Positions 33,066 to 44,905 of a DNA stretch of 64,000 nt are shown piece after piece. Positions within the stretch are counted from its first letter, which is position 1; each line of letters begins with the position of its first letter. The stretch lies in NCBI RefSeq assembly GCF_918797505.1, contig NC_092800.1, forward strand, positions 44,261,864 to 44,325,863, written 5' to 3'. The position numbers and the translations under genes are program-made. This stretch comes from Bemisia tabaci (taxonomy: Eukaryota > Arthropoda > Insecta > Hemiptera > Aleyrodidae). Under the pieces are notes generated by a model, which was given only the letters and a program-made list of their open reading frames with translations, was not told the DNA's origin and made no database searches.

Positions 33066-35228
33066 AGACAGTCTCTATAGACGAGCTCGTTATATTCAGA
33101 TTTATCAACTTTCCTTGTTTCTTCCTCTTCAAATGCTCCTTATACATTTTAATGCTACATTTTTGAAAATTCTGTATGGTGTGACTTGCTGAAAATTTCA
33201 AGATGAATTTAAACATTGTTTAAAATGCTGTCGTATGATGCAAATTTTCACAGAGAGTTCTTCCTTACCAGTGCAAATCACTCATAAAGTGTAAAATTAG
33301 GGTAAGAATCAGAATTTGAATCCAAGGAAGAATGTTTGACTACTCGTCTTGGCATTTGACAAAATGTCTGATTTTATTATTTGCCTGCGACATATAAACA
33401 CCTTTTATCACCGTTTTACATAGATTCTTTTGTGGAGAGAGTTCTAATTTGAAATGCTTTCAATCTGCTCATAATTAGGATTCCGGTAAGAGAAAAAGAA
33501 TCATGTTTCGACAGTGGCTTAATATTTCCATTTTGATGAGTAAAATTGCTCTGGGCGCGAGAAACCCATTTTCTTCGACCGAAACTCATTTTCCGTGAGG
33601 ACGAATCTCGGCCTTTGCTTCTGCCTCGGCGCGGCGGAATGGACCGACTTAGAAATGTCTAACTACCAACTTGGAATCAAAGTGAAGCAGAGGATAGAGA
33701 ACAAGAGAGAATCTCACCTCCCGAATGAGACAGTTGCCAGGTTTTAGGAGAAAAGAGTCCTCGAAGCGTTGGAGGTTTCGGCCGATTATCATGGACCACT
33801 AGCCAATATGCGAATTACAGCATCCTAATAAATGGATCTCGTTGTACAGAAAATTTGCGGGGAAAACAAAGCCAAAAGTTCACAAATTTCAATTAAAGTA
33901 AAAAATGGTGAGCTTTAACGAGTTCCAGTGCAAGACTAAGGGGGAAAGTATTCAGCTCAAACAGCTTGCATTGGAATATGCTGGTACTCATTAGAACTCA
34001 AAATTGTTGACTCTAATTGAAATTTTTGGTTTTGATTTCCCCGCCAAATGGTGTGGACCCAGCACCATTTTACGACCTTGTTAGACTCTGGGCCATTTCT
34101 CAGTGTTTTTTCTCGTTAAACAGAAAGAAGCCTGGCCTTATCGGCTATTGCCTTTAAATGGGTATTTTAATTATTAAAATTGAAAAAGGTTGGGCGGATT
34201 TTTTTTAAAATGTCAGTGATGTTTCTGCAAAATACGAAGCAAATTCCTTAAAAATTTCAATGGAATCCGCGCAGACATTCTGTTGTAAAAAAATTAATTT
34301 CCGGTTGAATTTAGCAATAGCCAATGTGACTCCGTTCCTCTCTGCTGAAGGCGGTTCAAATAATTTCTCTTCGAAATTTTACGCAGAAATGAAGACTCAA
34401 AACTCAACCCGCAGGCATTTCTTCAAATGTTTCCTTTTTTTTCTTTCACACTGCCATCCAATCGTGTCAATCGTTTTCCAACGCAGATAAGTGTTTATAT
34501 GACGAGCCAGAATGAAAGGTTCCTTTTCCCCGAAGTCCTAATTCTGAGGTTGTAAAAAAGCTTCAAAATTTGAGGCCGAAATGGAGGCGTACCTTTGGTT
34601 TACAAGGAGAGAGAAGCCGACCTATTTATGCAGTCAAATCTTCTTTACAGAGATATGCCTGAATACATCAGCAGGGTTGCCACGACTCAGTAATGGTGCT
34701 CGCAGATTCACACTGCTTTCTCTTTCTTTAAATTTACGTGAAACAATCGATGTTTTGAATGGATGAATCAATGGAGAATCGATATTTTTAAGTAATTTCA
34801 ACGGAAGGAAATTGATTTTGCCGACCCTCAAGAATCTCAAATGCGCACGGCATAACTTATAGATCCTTAAAAACAGGTCACAGTGATTTGTCTCAACAAC
34901 AAATTCCAAATGCAGAAGAAAAAATTCTATCCCTTTGACAAACTTCAAGTTAGGTAGGTGACATTAAAATCTTCAAAATCTGGTTTCGAAAGTTACTATT
35001 TTGTATTTTCAATTTTTTGTTGGTTCGCGCAAATCATTAACATTCTTCTCATGGTCAAGTATTTTCTATGTTATACTGATCAATTTTCTCCGAGGTTCAT
35101 TTACGTTATCCCTCTTTTGCGACGCTATCTTAGAGATCCCCCTTTTTCCATCATAATAGTGTGGACCATATACGGTCTCTTAACGGAAGGAGCTTTGTAA
35201 GAAATGACTATGTGTAGCATAGCACGTG
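33066..35228. other. No gene seen in ~2.1 kb
   Basis: The longest stretch of the intron's first half without a recognised repeat. Frames of 60-104 codons lack domains. Some could hide small conserved elements, but I see none by eye. Confidence 0.45.
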
Positions 35229-35718
35229 TGAGTGCATTTTGCAAAAAGAATCCAAGAGCATTCCAATGTTGCTAGGATTGTGCGACTTACATCCTTTGCA
35301 ATAAAATTACTGAAATAATGCAACAAATTAAATTTATAAAGGTAATTTGCGTCTTGAATTACAGTTTATTCACTGGAAAAAAAAACCCATTGGATTTAGA
35401 GTCCAGACTCATGAAAACATTGACAAGAAAAAATACTCTTGATTCAATCGGATTTTTGCTTGAATCAAAACGAAATCCGCCTTAATTAAGAGGCTTGGTT
35501 CTTGATTTAAGCTAGATACTGATTGAATCAAGAGTACTTTTTCTTGTCAATGTTTTTAAGAGATTGGACTCTACATCCGATTTGTTTTTTTTTTTCAGTG
35601 TTGGGAGTAAAGATAACACTTGTTTAGATTATCAGTTTATGTTTGCATGGTGAAAAGAAGTTGCACAATCTTAGCGACACTGGAATGCTCTTGGTTCCTT
35701 TTTGCAAAATGCAATCCA
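35229..35718. mobile_element. Family F MITE interrupted by a family A element
   Basis: Outer element with ends TGCATTTTGCAAAAAGAATC and TTTTTGCAAAATGCAATCCA. Without the insert it aligns along its length with 19446-19702. Confidence 0.85.
35371..35600. mobile_element. Family A element nested in family F, TT duplication
   Basis: 230-bp hairpin CACTGGAAAAAAAAACCCAT...CAGTG. Inner arms ACATTGACAAGAAAAA...ACTCTTGATTCAATC meet their complement. TT at 35369-35370 and 35601-35602 is single in the uninterrupted sister copy at 19446-19702, which proves a 2-bp target duplication. Confidence 0.92.
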
Positions 35719-36219
35719 TGTATACCCTACTTCAAGTGTTTCTCCTATCACATCCAGGAAATGAGGTTTTTCGGGGGCCGTCTGGCAAATGGCGTTGTTG
35801 TTTTCTCTGCGAATTAAGATCCCGCCGCGAAGTGGAAGCCAGGAGCGAGGGTGGGGTTAGTGTTCGGGGGGGGGGGGGGGGGGTTGCCTCAACAGGATTT
35901 TGATGCGGCCAACAAGTAAATTCAAGTCACTCAGCCGCCCTCGAGTATCTCCTCAAGTTGAAGTAAACGAGAGGGTTTTTAAACGCTTTGGCTTGTCTCC
36001 TGCGGTTTGCTTTTGTTTCGGGCGCATCTTTGTTCTGCCCGGGTCAACTCGCCCAACCAGGTTCCTCTGAGTAGAACAGATTTCGTGCAGGTGTAAAGTC
36101 CTAACCTAACCTCAATGGTGACGTGCTTGCCTGCCCCCAAATCGCAGATATTCAGAAACGCTGAAATTATTTTTTTTTTTCTCACGGAAAGAAATGAATT
36201 GCCGATTTAACAATTAAAG
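35719..36219. other. No gene; poly-G tract
   Basis: G run of about 17 at 35868-35884, otherwise noncoding. At 36184-36215 CACGGAAAGAAATGAATTGC resembles the arm inside the following palindrome. Confidence 0.5.
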
Positions 36220-37052
36220 TGTGAACATTATTAATTTTTGATTGACCTGATGATTACCGAGAGATAGAACTCATGCATGTGTCTGGATACAACTATTCCA
36301 ACTTGTAAGTATTGCACGGTATCAGTCAGAAATGAAGGCGTTTCTCCCTGGGCTAGGAAAAAAAATGCTGTAAACCTTCTCTTTCGAATACGCTCACCAT
36401 AGAGTGTATGAGCGCAGCAGTACTGCCACACATTTGTAACAAATTTTTATACTCAAAAAATGTCTTTGGCTTCAACAAATGTTCTTTAGATCAAAGGAAA
36501 TTTTGCCTCTAATCAAAGAGAGAAAGGACCACGGAAAAAATGAAATTTCTGATTTAACAATTTTGTGGTTTAAAAAAAATGTCCGACGTGTTTCAAATGT
36601 ATATTTTACAATAATGGAATACTAATTTAACAACGAGGGTGGTTAAATTAGCATTTTGTTATTGTAAAATCTACACCGAGACATATCAGACACTTTTCTA
36701 ACCACAAAATTGTCAAATCAGAAATTTCATTTTTTCCGTGGCTCTTGCTTTCTATAATTAGAGACAAAATTCTTTTTGATCTAAATAACATTTGTTGAAG
36801 GCAAAGACATTTTTTGAGTAAAATAATTTGTTACAAATGCGTGGCAGTGCTGCTGCGCTCATACATTCTACGTTAAGCGTACTCGAAAGAGAGGGTTTGC
36901 AGCATTTTGTTTTACCAGCCCAGAAAGAAACGCCTTCATTTCTGACTGATACCGTGCAATACTCACAGGTTGGAAAAGTTGTATCCAGACATATGCATGA
37001 GTTCTATCTCTCGGTAATCATCAGGTTAATCGAAAATTAATAATGTTCACAC
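36220..37052. mobile_element. 833-bp palindrome (foldback element)
   Basis: Two arms of about 400 bp pair almost throughout, from GTGTGAACATTATTAATTTT at the left edge to its complement at the right edge, centred near 36636. Each arm includes TGATTACCGAGAGATAGAAC, a core module, a TATGAGCGCAGCAGTACTGC-like block and a family A-like tip. The centre (36530-36740) itself reads CACGGAAAAAATGAAATTTC...CCGTG. No transposase. Arms differ by scattered substitutions, so it is old enough to have diverged. Confidence 0.85.
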
Positions 37053-37727
37053 GTAGACTTAAAAAATAGGAACGTACATATTTCTGCGTGCGTTTATTTA
37101 AATCGTTACTTTAGTGTTTAAATGTGTGACAGTGTAGCCAACCTCATCCATTCTATGGCAAGCACATTCAAAAGAAAAGATGTGCGGTATTATTTTGATA
37201 AGTCCAAGTAACGGCTTCATTTTCGACGAGTATCGAGCAGTACTCACAATCAAGAATATTTGTATCAGATAAATGCATGAGTTATAGCCTGCTTACAAAC
37301 CGTTCTGTTAACTGAAAATAGACAACGTTTATTTGTAAAGATAACTACGGGCACATACATTTCTGCAGACATATATCTGCATATCTCAGAGAAAAGAAAC
37401 CTTCCACTGATATCTTGGCATTGGTGGGGACTTTAACGTTTGGGACTCCACAACTTAACCATTGACTTACCTACTATATGTAGATAAATATGGTTAACAT
37501 CGTGTTGAGAATTTGGTTTCGCAAACAAACCGAATTTGGGGAAACTTGTTTGGGTCATAACGTCACCCGAAACTCATCACTCAACGAATAGGTAGGTCAA
37601 CAGCCGAAAAAAAGTGATGACTGGCGCTGGTGCTCTCATATAATTGTCCATAAGAAGTGTTGAATCCCCGAAAGCAAAAGCTTCTACCTGTTGCCATGAG
37701 GCCAGTGGAGGGTCTCTTGTCACTGAT
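37053..37727. repeat. Degenerate units of the ~300-bp array
   Basis: One diverged unit is visible (GGCTTCATTTTCGACGAGTA, then AGTACTCACAATCAAG). The rest is noncoding and unrecognised. Confidence 0.5.
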
Positions 37728-38311
37728 ATATCTCGATCGTTTTACTTTCGTTTAACAGCGTTGTCAACTTGCGCGTTTCACCGGAACAGGAACTTCCGCA
37801 GCTTGGCCACAGTAAAATATTGACGAATGATTTTGACTAGTCGAGGAAGAAACGCCTTCATTTCTGACTGATACTATGCAATACTTGGAAGTTAAAATAG
37901 TCGCATCACGACATTCGCCTCAGTTAAACTCTCGGATATTGTCAGGATAATTGAAACGAAAATTGATAAAATTTACTTGTAAACTTAAAATCTAGGGACC
38001 ATTTATGCACGGATATATTCTGATCGTTTTATTAGAATCGTGTTAATGAAAGTCAGTTTTGCCAGTTCTCACTGTTCACCCGCACAGGAACCTTTCGCTT
38101 ACAAATAGCATTGAGACCGAAAGTTCGACGAATTATTATAACTTGTCGAGGAAGAAACGCCTTCAATTCTGACTGATACTATGCAATACTTAGAAGTTAA
38201 AATAGTCGTATCACGACATTTGCTTCAGTTAAACTCTCGGAAATTGTTAGGAAAATCGAAACGAAAATTGATAACATTTACTCGTAAACATAAAATCTAG
38301 GTACTATTTCG

Positions 38312-39212
38312 TCACCTTCCGGCCGAAGTATTACAAGCAGGGTCGGACTGACGTACCTCTGAGGGCGCAGACCCTTAGCCGGCGAAGGGGGCGCAATGTG
38401 ATATTTCGGTCAGGAGTATGCAGGAACAATTCCCCCCTCTCTCGGAGGGGCCCGAATTGTTTAAAAATCAAACTCCTCTAAGTAGAATTTTGACAGTATT
38501 TTCAGGTACAAAGTCGATTAATCTTACGAGGAAAATTCTGGAATTGAATTGAATTTCAAATGGCTAGGGTATGTCTTGACTTCAGATATGGATTCTACGA
38601 AAAAAGTTACGTAGAATTGGTGTGGCGTATCGCCTGTTTGCTTCAATTTTTTTTTCGCCCCTTATTTTCTCCAAAAATACTTGGCTTCTTATGGGGAAAT
38701 GGGGTTCTTCAGCAATTAACTCCTATTAAAGCTTCTCCCGTTTACTTATAATTTTTAGGCATTTTTTCTTTACTTAGTTTCTTTTCTTCTTGCTTTTTAT
38801 TTATTATTCTTTCCTTTTTTCTCTTCTTTTTTTCCTTTTCTCCTTCTCTTTCTTCTTTTTTTCTTTGCTTCTTTTCTTCATTTTCTTTATTATTATTCTA
38901 GCGGCCGGAAGAGGGGCGCGCCTTTGGGGCGCTGAGGGGGGCGCATCTGCCAATGGCAGATTGGCCTTATGGTCAGTCCGACCCTGATTACAAGCGCCAT
39001 GCGACGTTTCCAAATTTCTGCCGTCATTCTATTTTTTCACAGAGAAATTTTTGTTGAGTCTGTTTGAAAAGTTCACTGAATTATATCGGCAGCAAGAGGA
39101 AAATTCAGTGTTTTTGAACAGCTTTGTCGAACAATTTCTCTGTAAAAAAATAAAATGGTTGCAAAAATTTTGAATCGTCGCATTGCACTCGTGATACTTT
39201 GGCTGAAAGGTA
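38312..39212. mobile_element. Family K MITE, split by a hAT element
   Basis: Ends TCACCTTCCGGCCGAAGTAT and GTGATACTTTGGCTGAAAGG. Without the insert and one duplication copy it is 244 bp and aligns with 53183-53430. It lies inside the second unit of the ~300-bp array. Confidence 0.85.
38338..38986. mobile_element. Non-autonomous hAT-type element (649 bp)
   Basis: Perfect terminal inverted repeat CAGGGTCGGACTGAC. It is flanked by ATTACAAG at 38330-38337 and 38987-38994, the 8-bp duplication typical of hAT transposons. CG-rich subterminal regions, and a T/C-rich middle giving low-complexity frames; no transposase. TIR and duplication are seen; the superfamily call rests on known hAT properties. 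Confidence 0.93.
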
Positions 39213-39660
39213 ATGATTTTTGCAGGGATACATTTCGATCGTTTTTCAATCGTTTAAATGAGAGCCAGTGTTGCCAAGTCTCACTGTTGACCCGGACGAA
39301 GCTTTCGATAAGGATCGAGACCTGGCCACGGTGAAAGATTGACAAATCATGTTGACTAGTCGAAGAAAAAACGCCTTCATTTCTGACTGATACTATGCAA
39401 TACATGGAAGTTGAAATAGTCGTATCACGACATTCGCATCAGTATCAGTAATAGAATCTTAGAAATAATCAGGATAATCGAAACGGAAATTGATAACATT
39501 TACTTGTAGACATAAAATCCAGGGACCATTTCTGCACGGATATATTCTGATCGTTTTACAATCGTTTGAATGAAAGCCAGTGTTGCCAAATTTCACTGTT
39601 GACCCGCACAAAGCTTTCGATACGGATCGAGACCTGGCCATGGTGAGAGATTGACGTTTG

Positions 39661-39972
39661 ACTGGGGCGCGGGTAAACAGTATGAGCGAATTCGCGAGGG
39701 ATGAAAGTGTAAACATTGGACTAATCCTAGGAACAAAACAGGAAGCAGAGGGAAAGGGGGTGGTGGAGGAGCGGTGGGAGGGGTCGGAAATACGAGAAAG
39801 CGATGAGGTTAAGCCGATTAAAAATTCATTCTTTCATAAAACCCGATCAATTATTGACCCGCTCCCGGACGCGACCCGTGATAATTGTGATAATTTTCCG
39901 ATTCGCTTTTCTTTTCCGACCAACGGGAGTAAGGCGGTGTTGCCTGATCTCCATTGGACAGATTTATTAGCC
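39661..39972. other. No gene seen
   Basis: A 118-codon plus-strand frame (39658-40014) runs through here into repeat G. It has no recognisable domain and no splice support. Confidence 0.5.
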
Positions 39973-40280
39973 TATTGGAGAATTTGCATGCAATTTGTTT
40001 ATTCCTTCATCTGAAAGTGCTTAAAGAGCTGATTTCACAATATGTATTATAATTTTTTTCTGATATGGGAAATAGTTTCAAAATAGATTTAAAAGCGAGA
40101 AAATACACCGCCTATTGACGTCATCTGGCGGCCTTTCCCATTAAAACACACGTATTTTAGCAGATTAGACCATTTTGTCGTATCTTCTCCAATAATTGTT
40201 CACTTCATAAACCAAGGGTATCAGTAGTTTCCACTTAAACACGAAATACATCAGTTTCAGACACCTGCAAATTCTCTATT
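39973..40280 (+). mobile_element. Repeat G, MITE-like, copy 1
   Basis: Begins ATTGGAGAATTTGCATGC and ends TGCAAATTCTCTATT, a short inverted repeat. Inside are GAAAGTGCTTAAAGAGCTGA and CACACGTATTTTAGCAGA. A direct copy lies at 60924-61240. Confidence 0.75.
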
Positions 40281-41825
40281 GCATTATTTCCAATCGTGTT
40301 TTGTGTGTTTTATAGAAAACGAAACAACTTAACGGCTTTAATTGTAGGGTGAATTTTTAAAAATGCTATGCAGAGTACATTCGCAGGCGTTGAGTATAGT
40401 ACACTCCGATGACTAATTTTCTCCTGTCGTTTTTTTTTCCAGCAGAAACTAATGAAAATTTGAATTGGAAATCTAGCGTGTATAGAGAAACCGGAAGACA
40501 AATCGCAGAGTTTAAAGGCGTTACGGAATATAGTTATCTGTTGGAAAAATGAAACATGAAACATGTTTCTAAATGAGAGACAGTTAGTAAACTCACTGAG
40601 TACAATTAAAAAATCAAATTATTAATTCATGATTTTAACTTTGCTCATTGTACATTGCCCTCAATTGCGGATAAAGTTCGATGAGCTCTAATGAAGTCTA
40701 GACTCTCTGATGAATAATCGTCATCATAAACAGTTGAGAACAATGATCTGATGGCGATTGCATGCCTGTCATCGAAATTACAATCATTGTGAAATGCGTT
40801 CTAATCTTGAAGTTTCTCTGGGTGATCAGGAAAACGAAACATTTGCATTACTATATTACGCGTTCTGATAAAAATAAAAACAGATTCAACCTGAAATTAC
40901 GGGCATTTTCAACTTGCCGTGATCTAGTGGGTGTAATGACTTACTGTTAAAAATGACAACGTAATGAGGGGTGAGAGGGTGTGCGCGATAAGATAAGCGG
41001 GGCTGAAGGATAGCTGGTGGACCGGGGGGAGGGGGTTCGTAAGGGCAGAGGGTAAATTGCATTGAGCGTTGTTCCCTGCACAGGGCGAATTGATCGTAAT
41101 GCAGGTGTTTGTTCGCGAATTCCGGTCAGGGAGTAATTGAAAACTGCGTAGCTTTGCTTCGGCCATGTTGCCATCCACCAATCATATTAGGGACTGATTT
41201 GAATTAGGTTTTCCTCGATCATTCGGCTCTTGCTGTTTTCGGATCATGAACAAAAGCGCATATCTGTTATGGGAAACTAGTAACGCAAATTTTGTTTTTT
41301 AAGGTGGATCCTCCGCGTTACGAATAATGATTCGATAGTCAATCGATCTATTGGTAATTCTTGGATTTCAAATAGGTTGTTTCTTCAAAGTTTCAGAACC
41401 TCACGTCACGTTGTAAACCGTCAGGTTTTCGAACCCAAAACACCGAAGAACATTCTGATACACAAGAATTTTTCGGGTGAATATTGCTAATCAAAATGTG
41501 AAACGGTTTAATGAACGTCCCAGCATATCCAACGAAAGTGGAGTATGACGTTCGTAGTTTGTGGTTTAAAAAGTAGGCTTGAAGAGTATCCATTTGAAAT
41601 TCTTAAAAGAAAGAGGAAATATTAGAAATGTTCAGGGGTTATAACTTCTAAAATTGTGGTACTATCCCAATATTGTTCGATGGTATGGACAATTCCAATT
41701 TATTGTAGTCGTACCGCAACTTAAGTTGGGTTAGCATTGCAACATTTGCTTACCACCGCAATTGATTGGAAATGTCCAGTCCATATTACCCATCAACCCT
41801 GTGCTTTTTTTTCCGTGCAATAGAC
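40281..41825. other. No gene seen in ~1.5 kb
   Basis: Mixed noncoding intron. Frames at 40310-40564 and 40924-41181 show no domain. Confidence 0.45.
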
Positions 41826-42116
41826 ACGAAGTTGATCACGGCGCTTACATACAACTAAACGTACGTAACAACCGTTCATGTCGCATATACGGCATATTGA
41901 AGGCGTTTTTGAAACGCGTTACTCATGGACGACTAGACAAAGTGCGAGTTTAAGCATCATAAAGTATGTTTTCTCGTCAAAATTTCACAGAGAGCACGAT
42001 TTGTACAACGAAAATTACTGAAAGTAACTCTTAACGAAAGATATTAAAGTTTTTCGATGCAACAATTTAAACTATTCGCTCATGAAGAAACTAAATTCCC
42101 TGGAGTTAAATCGCAC
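41826..42116 (+). repeat. Dispersed repeat I, copy 2
   Basis: Direct homologue of 11744-12040, with the same order of landmarks including TATTGAAGGCGTTTTTGAAA and AGCACGATTTGTACAACGA. Confidence 0.75.
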
Positions 42117-42811
42117 ACAAAACGTTACCGTGATAGTCTTTGCGGTATCACAATATGACAACCTCAGTTTTAGCGATTCGGCACATTTATTCCCTCTTGT
42201 TTACACTGTAAACACCATAGGTGGGGAAGGAAACTTTTTTCATTGAGAAATCGCTTCCAAAACCGTTATAGTGCACGATTTTATTCAAGTAGACTCTTGT
42301 TTTTCTTATGAGTGTAAAATCCAAAGTTTTTGTAACTAATGTTTAATTAACACGTTAATACCTTAGCTGCGAAGTTAATAAGCACATTTTCGTTAGTCAA
42401 TGTCAACAAAATTCCGTAAACATTTGTCTTGCACGTTAACGAAGCTGGTATTTTCATCAACCAATCACAGCCCGGTGGCCTGTTTACAGGACTGTTGATG
42501 GGTTTCAGTCTCTCAACCAGAATCGTCAACAGGTTCTATGACGTGGTCCGAAGCATGGTTACAAAACCGTAAACTGTTGACGAAAATTAAATTAAATTTA
42601 ATTATAGGCGATTTGGTGGGGAAGGCTAGGTCACGCCCATTTAATCATAAACGGAGAACGAAAATTTGTTTACATGACGTATTTCTTAAACTGTATTACG
42701 TCAAAAGTTGACGAACGAAAATTTGCTTCATGCCGGCAAGTTGCGTTGCACAAATCGTGTTACACGTGGAATTTTGAAGCAGAAACTAAAATCAGAATGT
42801 CTAAATTCGTA
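42117..42811. other. No gene seen
   Basis: AT-rich noncoding intron. Confidence 0.5.
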
Positions 42812-43036
42812 CACTGAAAAAATAGATTGGTAGAATTTACCATTCCTTCACGTTGTATTTCACACAGCGTAAATTCAGAGTCAGTTCTGCATGAGGAAAG
42901 GTAGACGTTACTATTTACTGGTACAGATAACCATACCTCTGGCAGAATCGACTTGAAGATTGGTGTGAAGATCCTTCACGCTGTATTTAACACAGCGTGA
43001 AGGAATGGTAAATTCTAACAATCTATTTTTTCAGTG
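42812..43036. mobile_element. Family A MITE (225 bp), TA target duplication
   Basis: CACTGAAAAAATAGATTGGT and complementary end. TA flanks at 42810-42811 and 43037-43038. The arms share TTCACG-TGTATTTCACACAG with 12365-12568. Confidence 0.9.
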
Positions 43037-43545
43037 TACCTTGTCTAGTAGTTCATCATTTCAAGTAAAATTTTACTAATATGGTAGGGATGGCAACCCC
43101 TATCGAGAGTCCGCGGAAGGGTTGCTTTGTGCGCTAATTTACTCACCACCCCCTCCTCCCCGCGTCCATTTGTTTATTAGCTCGGTGCAGAAATGTATGC
43201 GTTTTGATGCTGAGCCCTCGATCTACCACCTTCGCCCGAAGAATTGCTTCTATTGTTCATTTCCTCATATATTTCCAATTATTCCACCAGGCTCGACCCA
43301 CTGACCGTCTCTCCGGACAACGGGTCGCGGATATTCATTTGATTATTCTCGAGGAATAACCTCTGCTCGGATTCGAGACTTTGTTTGCCTGGAAAGTTTG
43401 AACGCCTGTATTTCGTGGAAATTGAAGGAGGGTCGTACCTTCGAAGTGAATTCATTATTGAATACTTAAAAAAATATGATTCGTTTTCGTACCTTATTTG
43501 CGATGCTTCTTTATTTTATCTCATCAAATGTGAATTTCTCGTAGG
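43037..43545. other. No gene seen
   Basis: Noncoding; a short C-rich patch at 43127-43150. Confidence 0.5.
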
Positions 43546-43620
43546 TTTCATGTAGTCACTCCTCTAACGCAAGGGCGTATCTCGATTTCAGCGTGAGCCC
43601 CAGAAATCATACTATTAGAT
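43546..43620. mobile_element. Family D, left half
   Basis: CACTCCTCTAACGCAAGGGC and GCGTGAGCCCCAGAAATCAT match the first half of family D; the second arm is missing. Confidence 0.5.
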
Positions 43621-43947
43621 AAAAAAACAGGAGGTTTAGCGACCCATATCTGAACTTTTTTGTCTTGAGTCATTTCATTAGGTGGATCTGAGCCTTGATA
43701 TCGGAATTTCACTGTAAGAAAAGATTGGCATAATGTACCCCTAGTAGCAGAGTTATATAAAAAATTTGTTTTTAAAAGTTATAAACCGTAAATAACCACA
43801 AGCTAAAGAATATTCATTGTTTATGTAATGGATGTAAAGTTTTTTTGTTAAAAGTTTACATTATCAATACGCTTTTTATGTGACCCTTAGTATAAAAGTT
43901 ATATAACCAAATTCAAACAGTGTATAAAATGAATTTTCATTATTCTT

Positions 43948-44140
43948 CCTGGCTGGTAGCGCACTCTAGTTATGAAGTGTGCAAGTTTTCATATGCGATA
44001 CTACCAGGTGGTGGATCATCGTAGAGTTGTGACTTACCTTAAATCCGCGGCGTCCTAGTCGGGATTAGAACCCACACCTCGGGATGGAGTTGCAATCCGA
44101 AGTCCAGTACTTTACCACCAGACCAGCCAGGCTTGATATG
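43948..44140 (-). mobile_element. tRNA-derived SINE-like unit
   Basis: On the minus strand a box A-like TGGTCTGGTGG (44115-44125) is followed about 45 bases later by a box B-like GGTTCTAATCC (44062-44072, one mismatch from consensus), the layout of a pol III internal promoter. The unit starts CCTGGCTGGT and ends in the inverted ACCAGCCAGG. It cannot fold as a normal tRNA in my reading, so a SINE or tRNA relic is more likely than a gene. Confidence 0.6.
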
Positions 44141-44848
44141 GATGGGCCCCTAAATTCAATCTCTTAACTATCGCAGGCCTCTGAGTCCGTAATATGTTTG
44201 TTTATTGACGGATTCTTATGATATTTTACCAGACTTTATTATTTATTATTTATTTATCTATTGTTTTTTATTTAATGATGTAATTTTTTCATTTTCATTT
44301 TTTTTAACTCTCTGTCATTTTTTTAGCTCTCTCTTTTTTTTAACTATCATGTTTTTTAACTATCATTTTTTCTAACTCTCTCTATTTTTTTTTAACTCTC
44401 ATTTTTTTAACTCTCTCTCTCTCTATTTTTTTTAACTTTATAATTGCGTCTTTTTCCAGTTTTAATTATTTGGGCCTTTTTCTAGTTTGAATTTATGTCG
44501 ATGTATTTATGTTATTTATTTATTATTATTTTCATTTCCTTTTTTCTTTTAAATTTTTATAATATTAATTTAAACATTTTAAAAAAAATTAAAATTTTTA
44601 AAATAATATTTAATAATATGTTTAAAATATTAACAAAAATAATTATGATATACTTTAAAAATATTATAAAATATTATTTTAAAAATTTTAATTTTTTATA
44701 TTTTTAATATATTTTTAAAATGTTTTAAAAATATTCATTGATTGTATTTCAAAAGTATTTTTGAAAATATTTTAAAAATACATGAAAAACATTTTAAAAA
44801 TATATTAAATTTCAATATTTTTAAAATATTTTTAAAATATTGCTGTCT
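44141..44848. repeat. AT-rich low-complexity block
   Basis: Starts with repeats of TTTTTTAACTCTCTCT (about 44290-44430). It then becomes nearly pure A/T with many TTTTAAAAATATT runs (44540-44845). The frames here are Phe/Ile/Asn/Lys low complexity and not genes. Confidence 0.8.
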
Positions 44849-44905
44849 AACTGGGCAGGGTTATGAGCCAGACACGCTACCAACTGAGGTAACAGGGCTC
44901 CTCGG
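44849..44905 (-). pseudogene. tRNA 5'-half-like sequence, CAT loop
   Basis: Minus strand reads CTCAGTTGGTAGCGTGTCTG then GCTCATAACC, resembling the D-arm and anticodon arm of an elongator tRNA-Met. No box B or 3' half follows; AT-rich DNA starts instead. Possibly the head of another SINE-like unit. Confidence 0.5.

Larger units (their letters stand above)
37728..39660 (+). repeat. Satellite-like array, ~300-bp period, four units
   Basis: Units start near 37728, 38024, 39231 and 39541 at the motif TCGATCGTTTT or CTGATCGTTTTA. They continue through GTTGCCAA-TCTCACTGTT, CGAGGAAGAAACGCCTTCAT, GACTGATACTATGCAATACT and AGTCGTATCACGACATT. Allowing for a 901-bp insertion in the second unit, the spacing is 296-310 bp. 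The units contain the same core module as the neighbouring palindrome. The last unit is partial. Confidence 0.8.

Noticed and set aside
36220..37052. Palindrome as a telomere or replication-origin structure
   Set aside because: It carries dispersed repeat modules and lies within an intron; a foldback element or inverted duplication explains it better.
44060..44130. Functional tRNA gene on the minus strand
   Set aside because: Box A and B are present but I could not form the four arms; ends are inverted-repeat-like, so a SINE-like relic is more likely.
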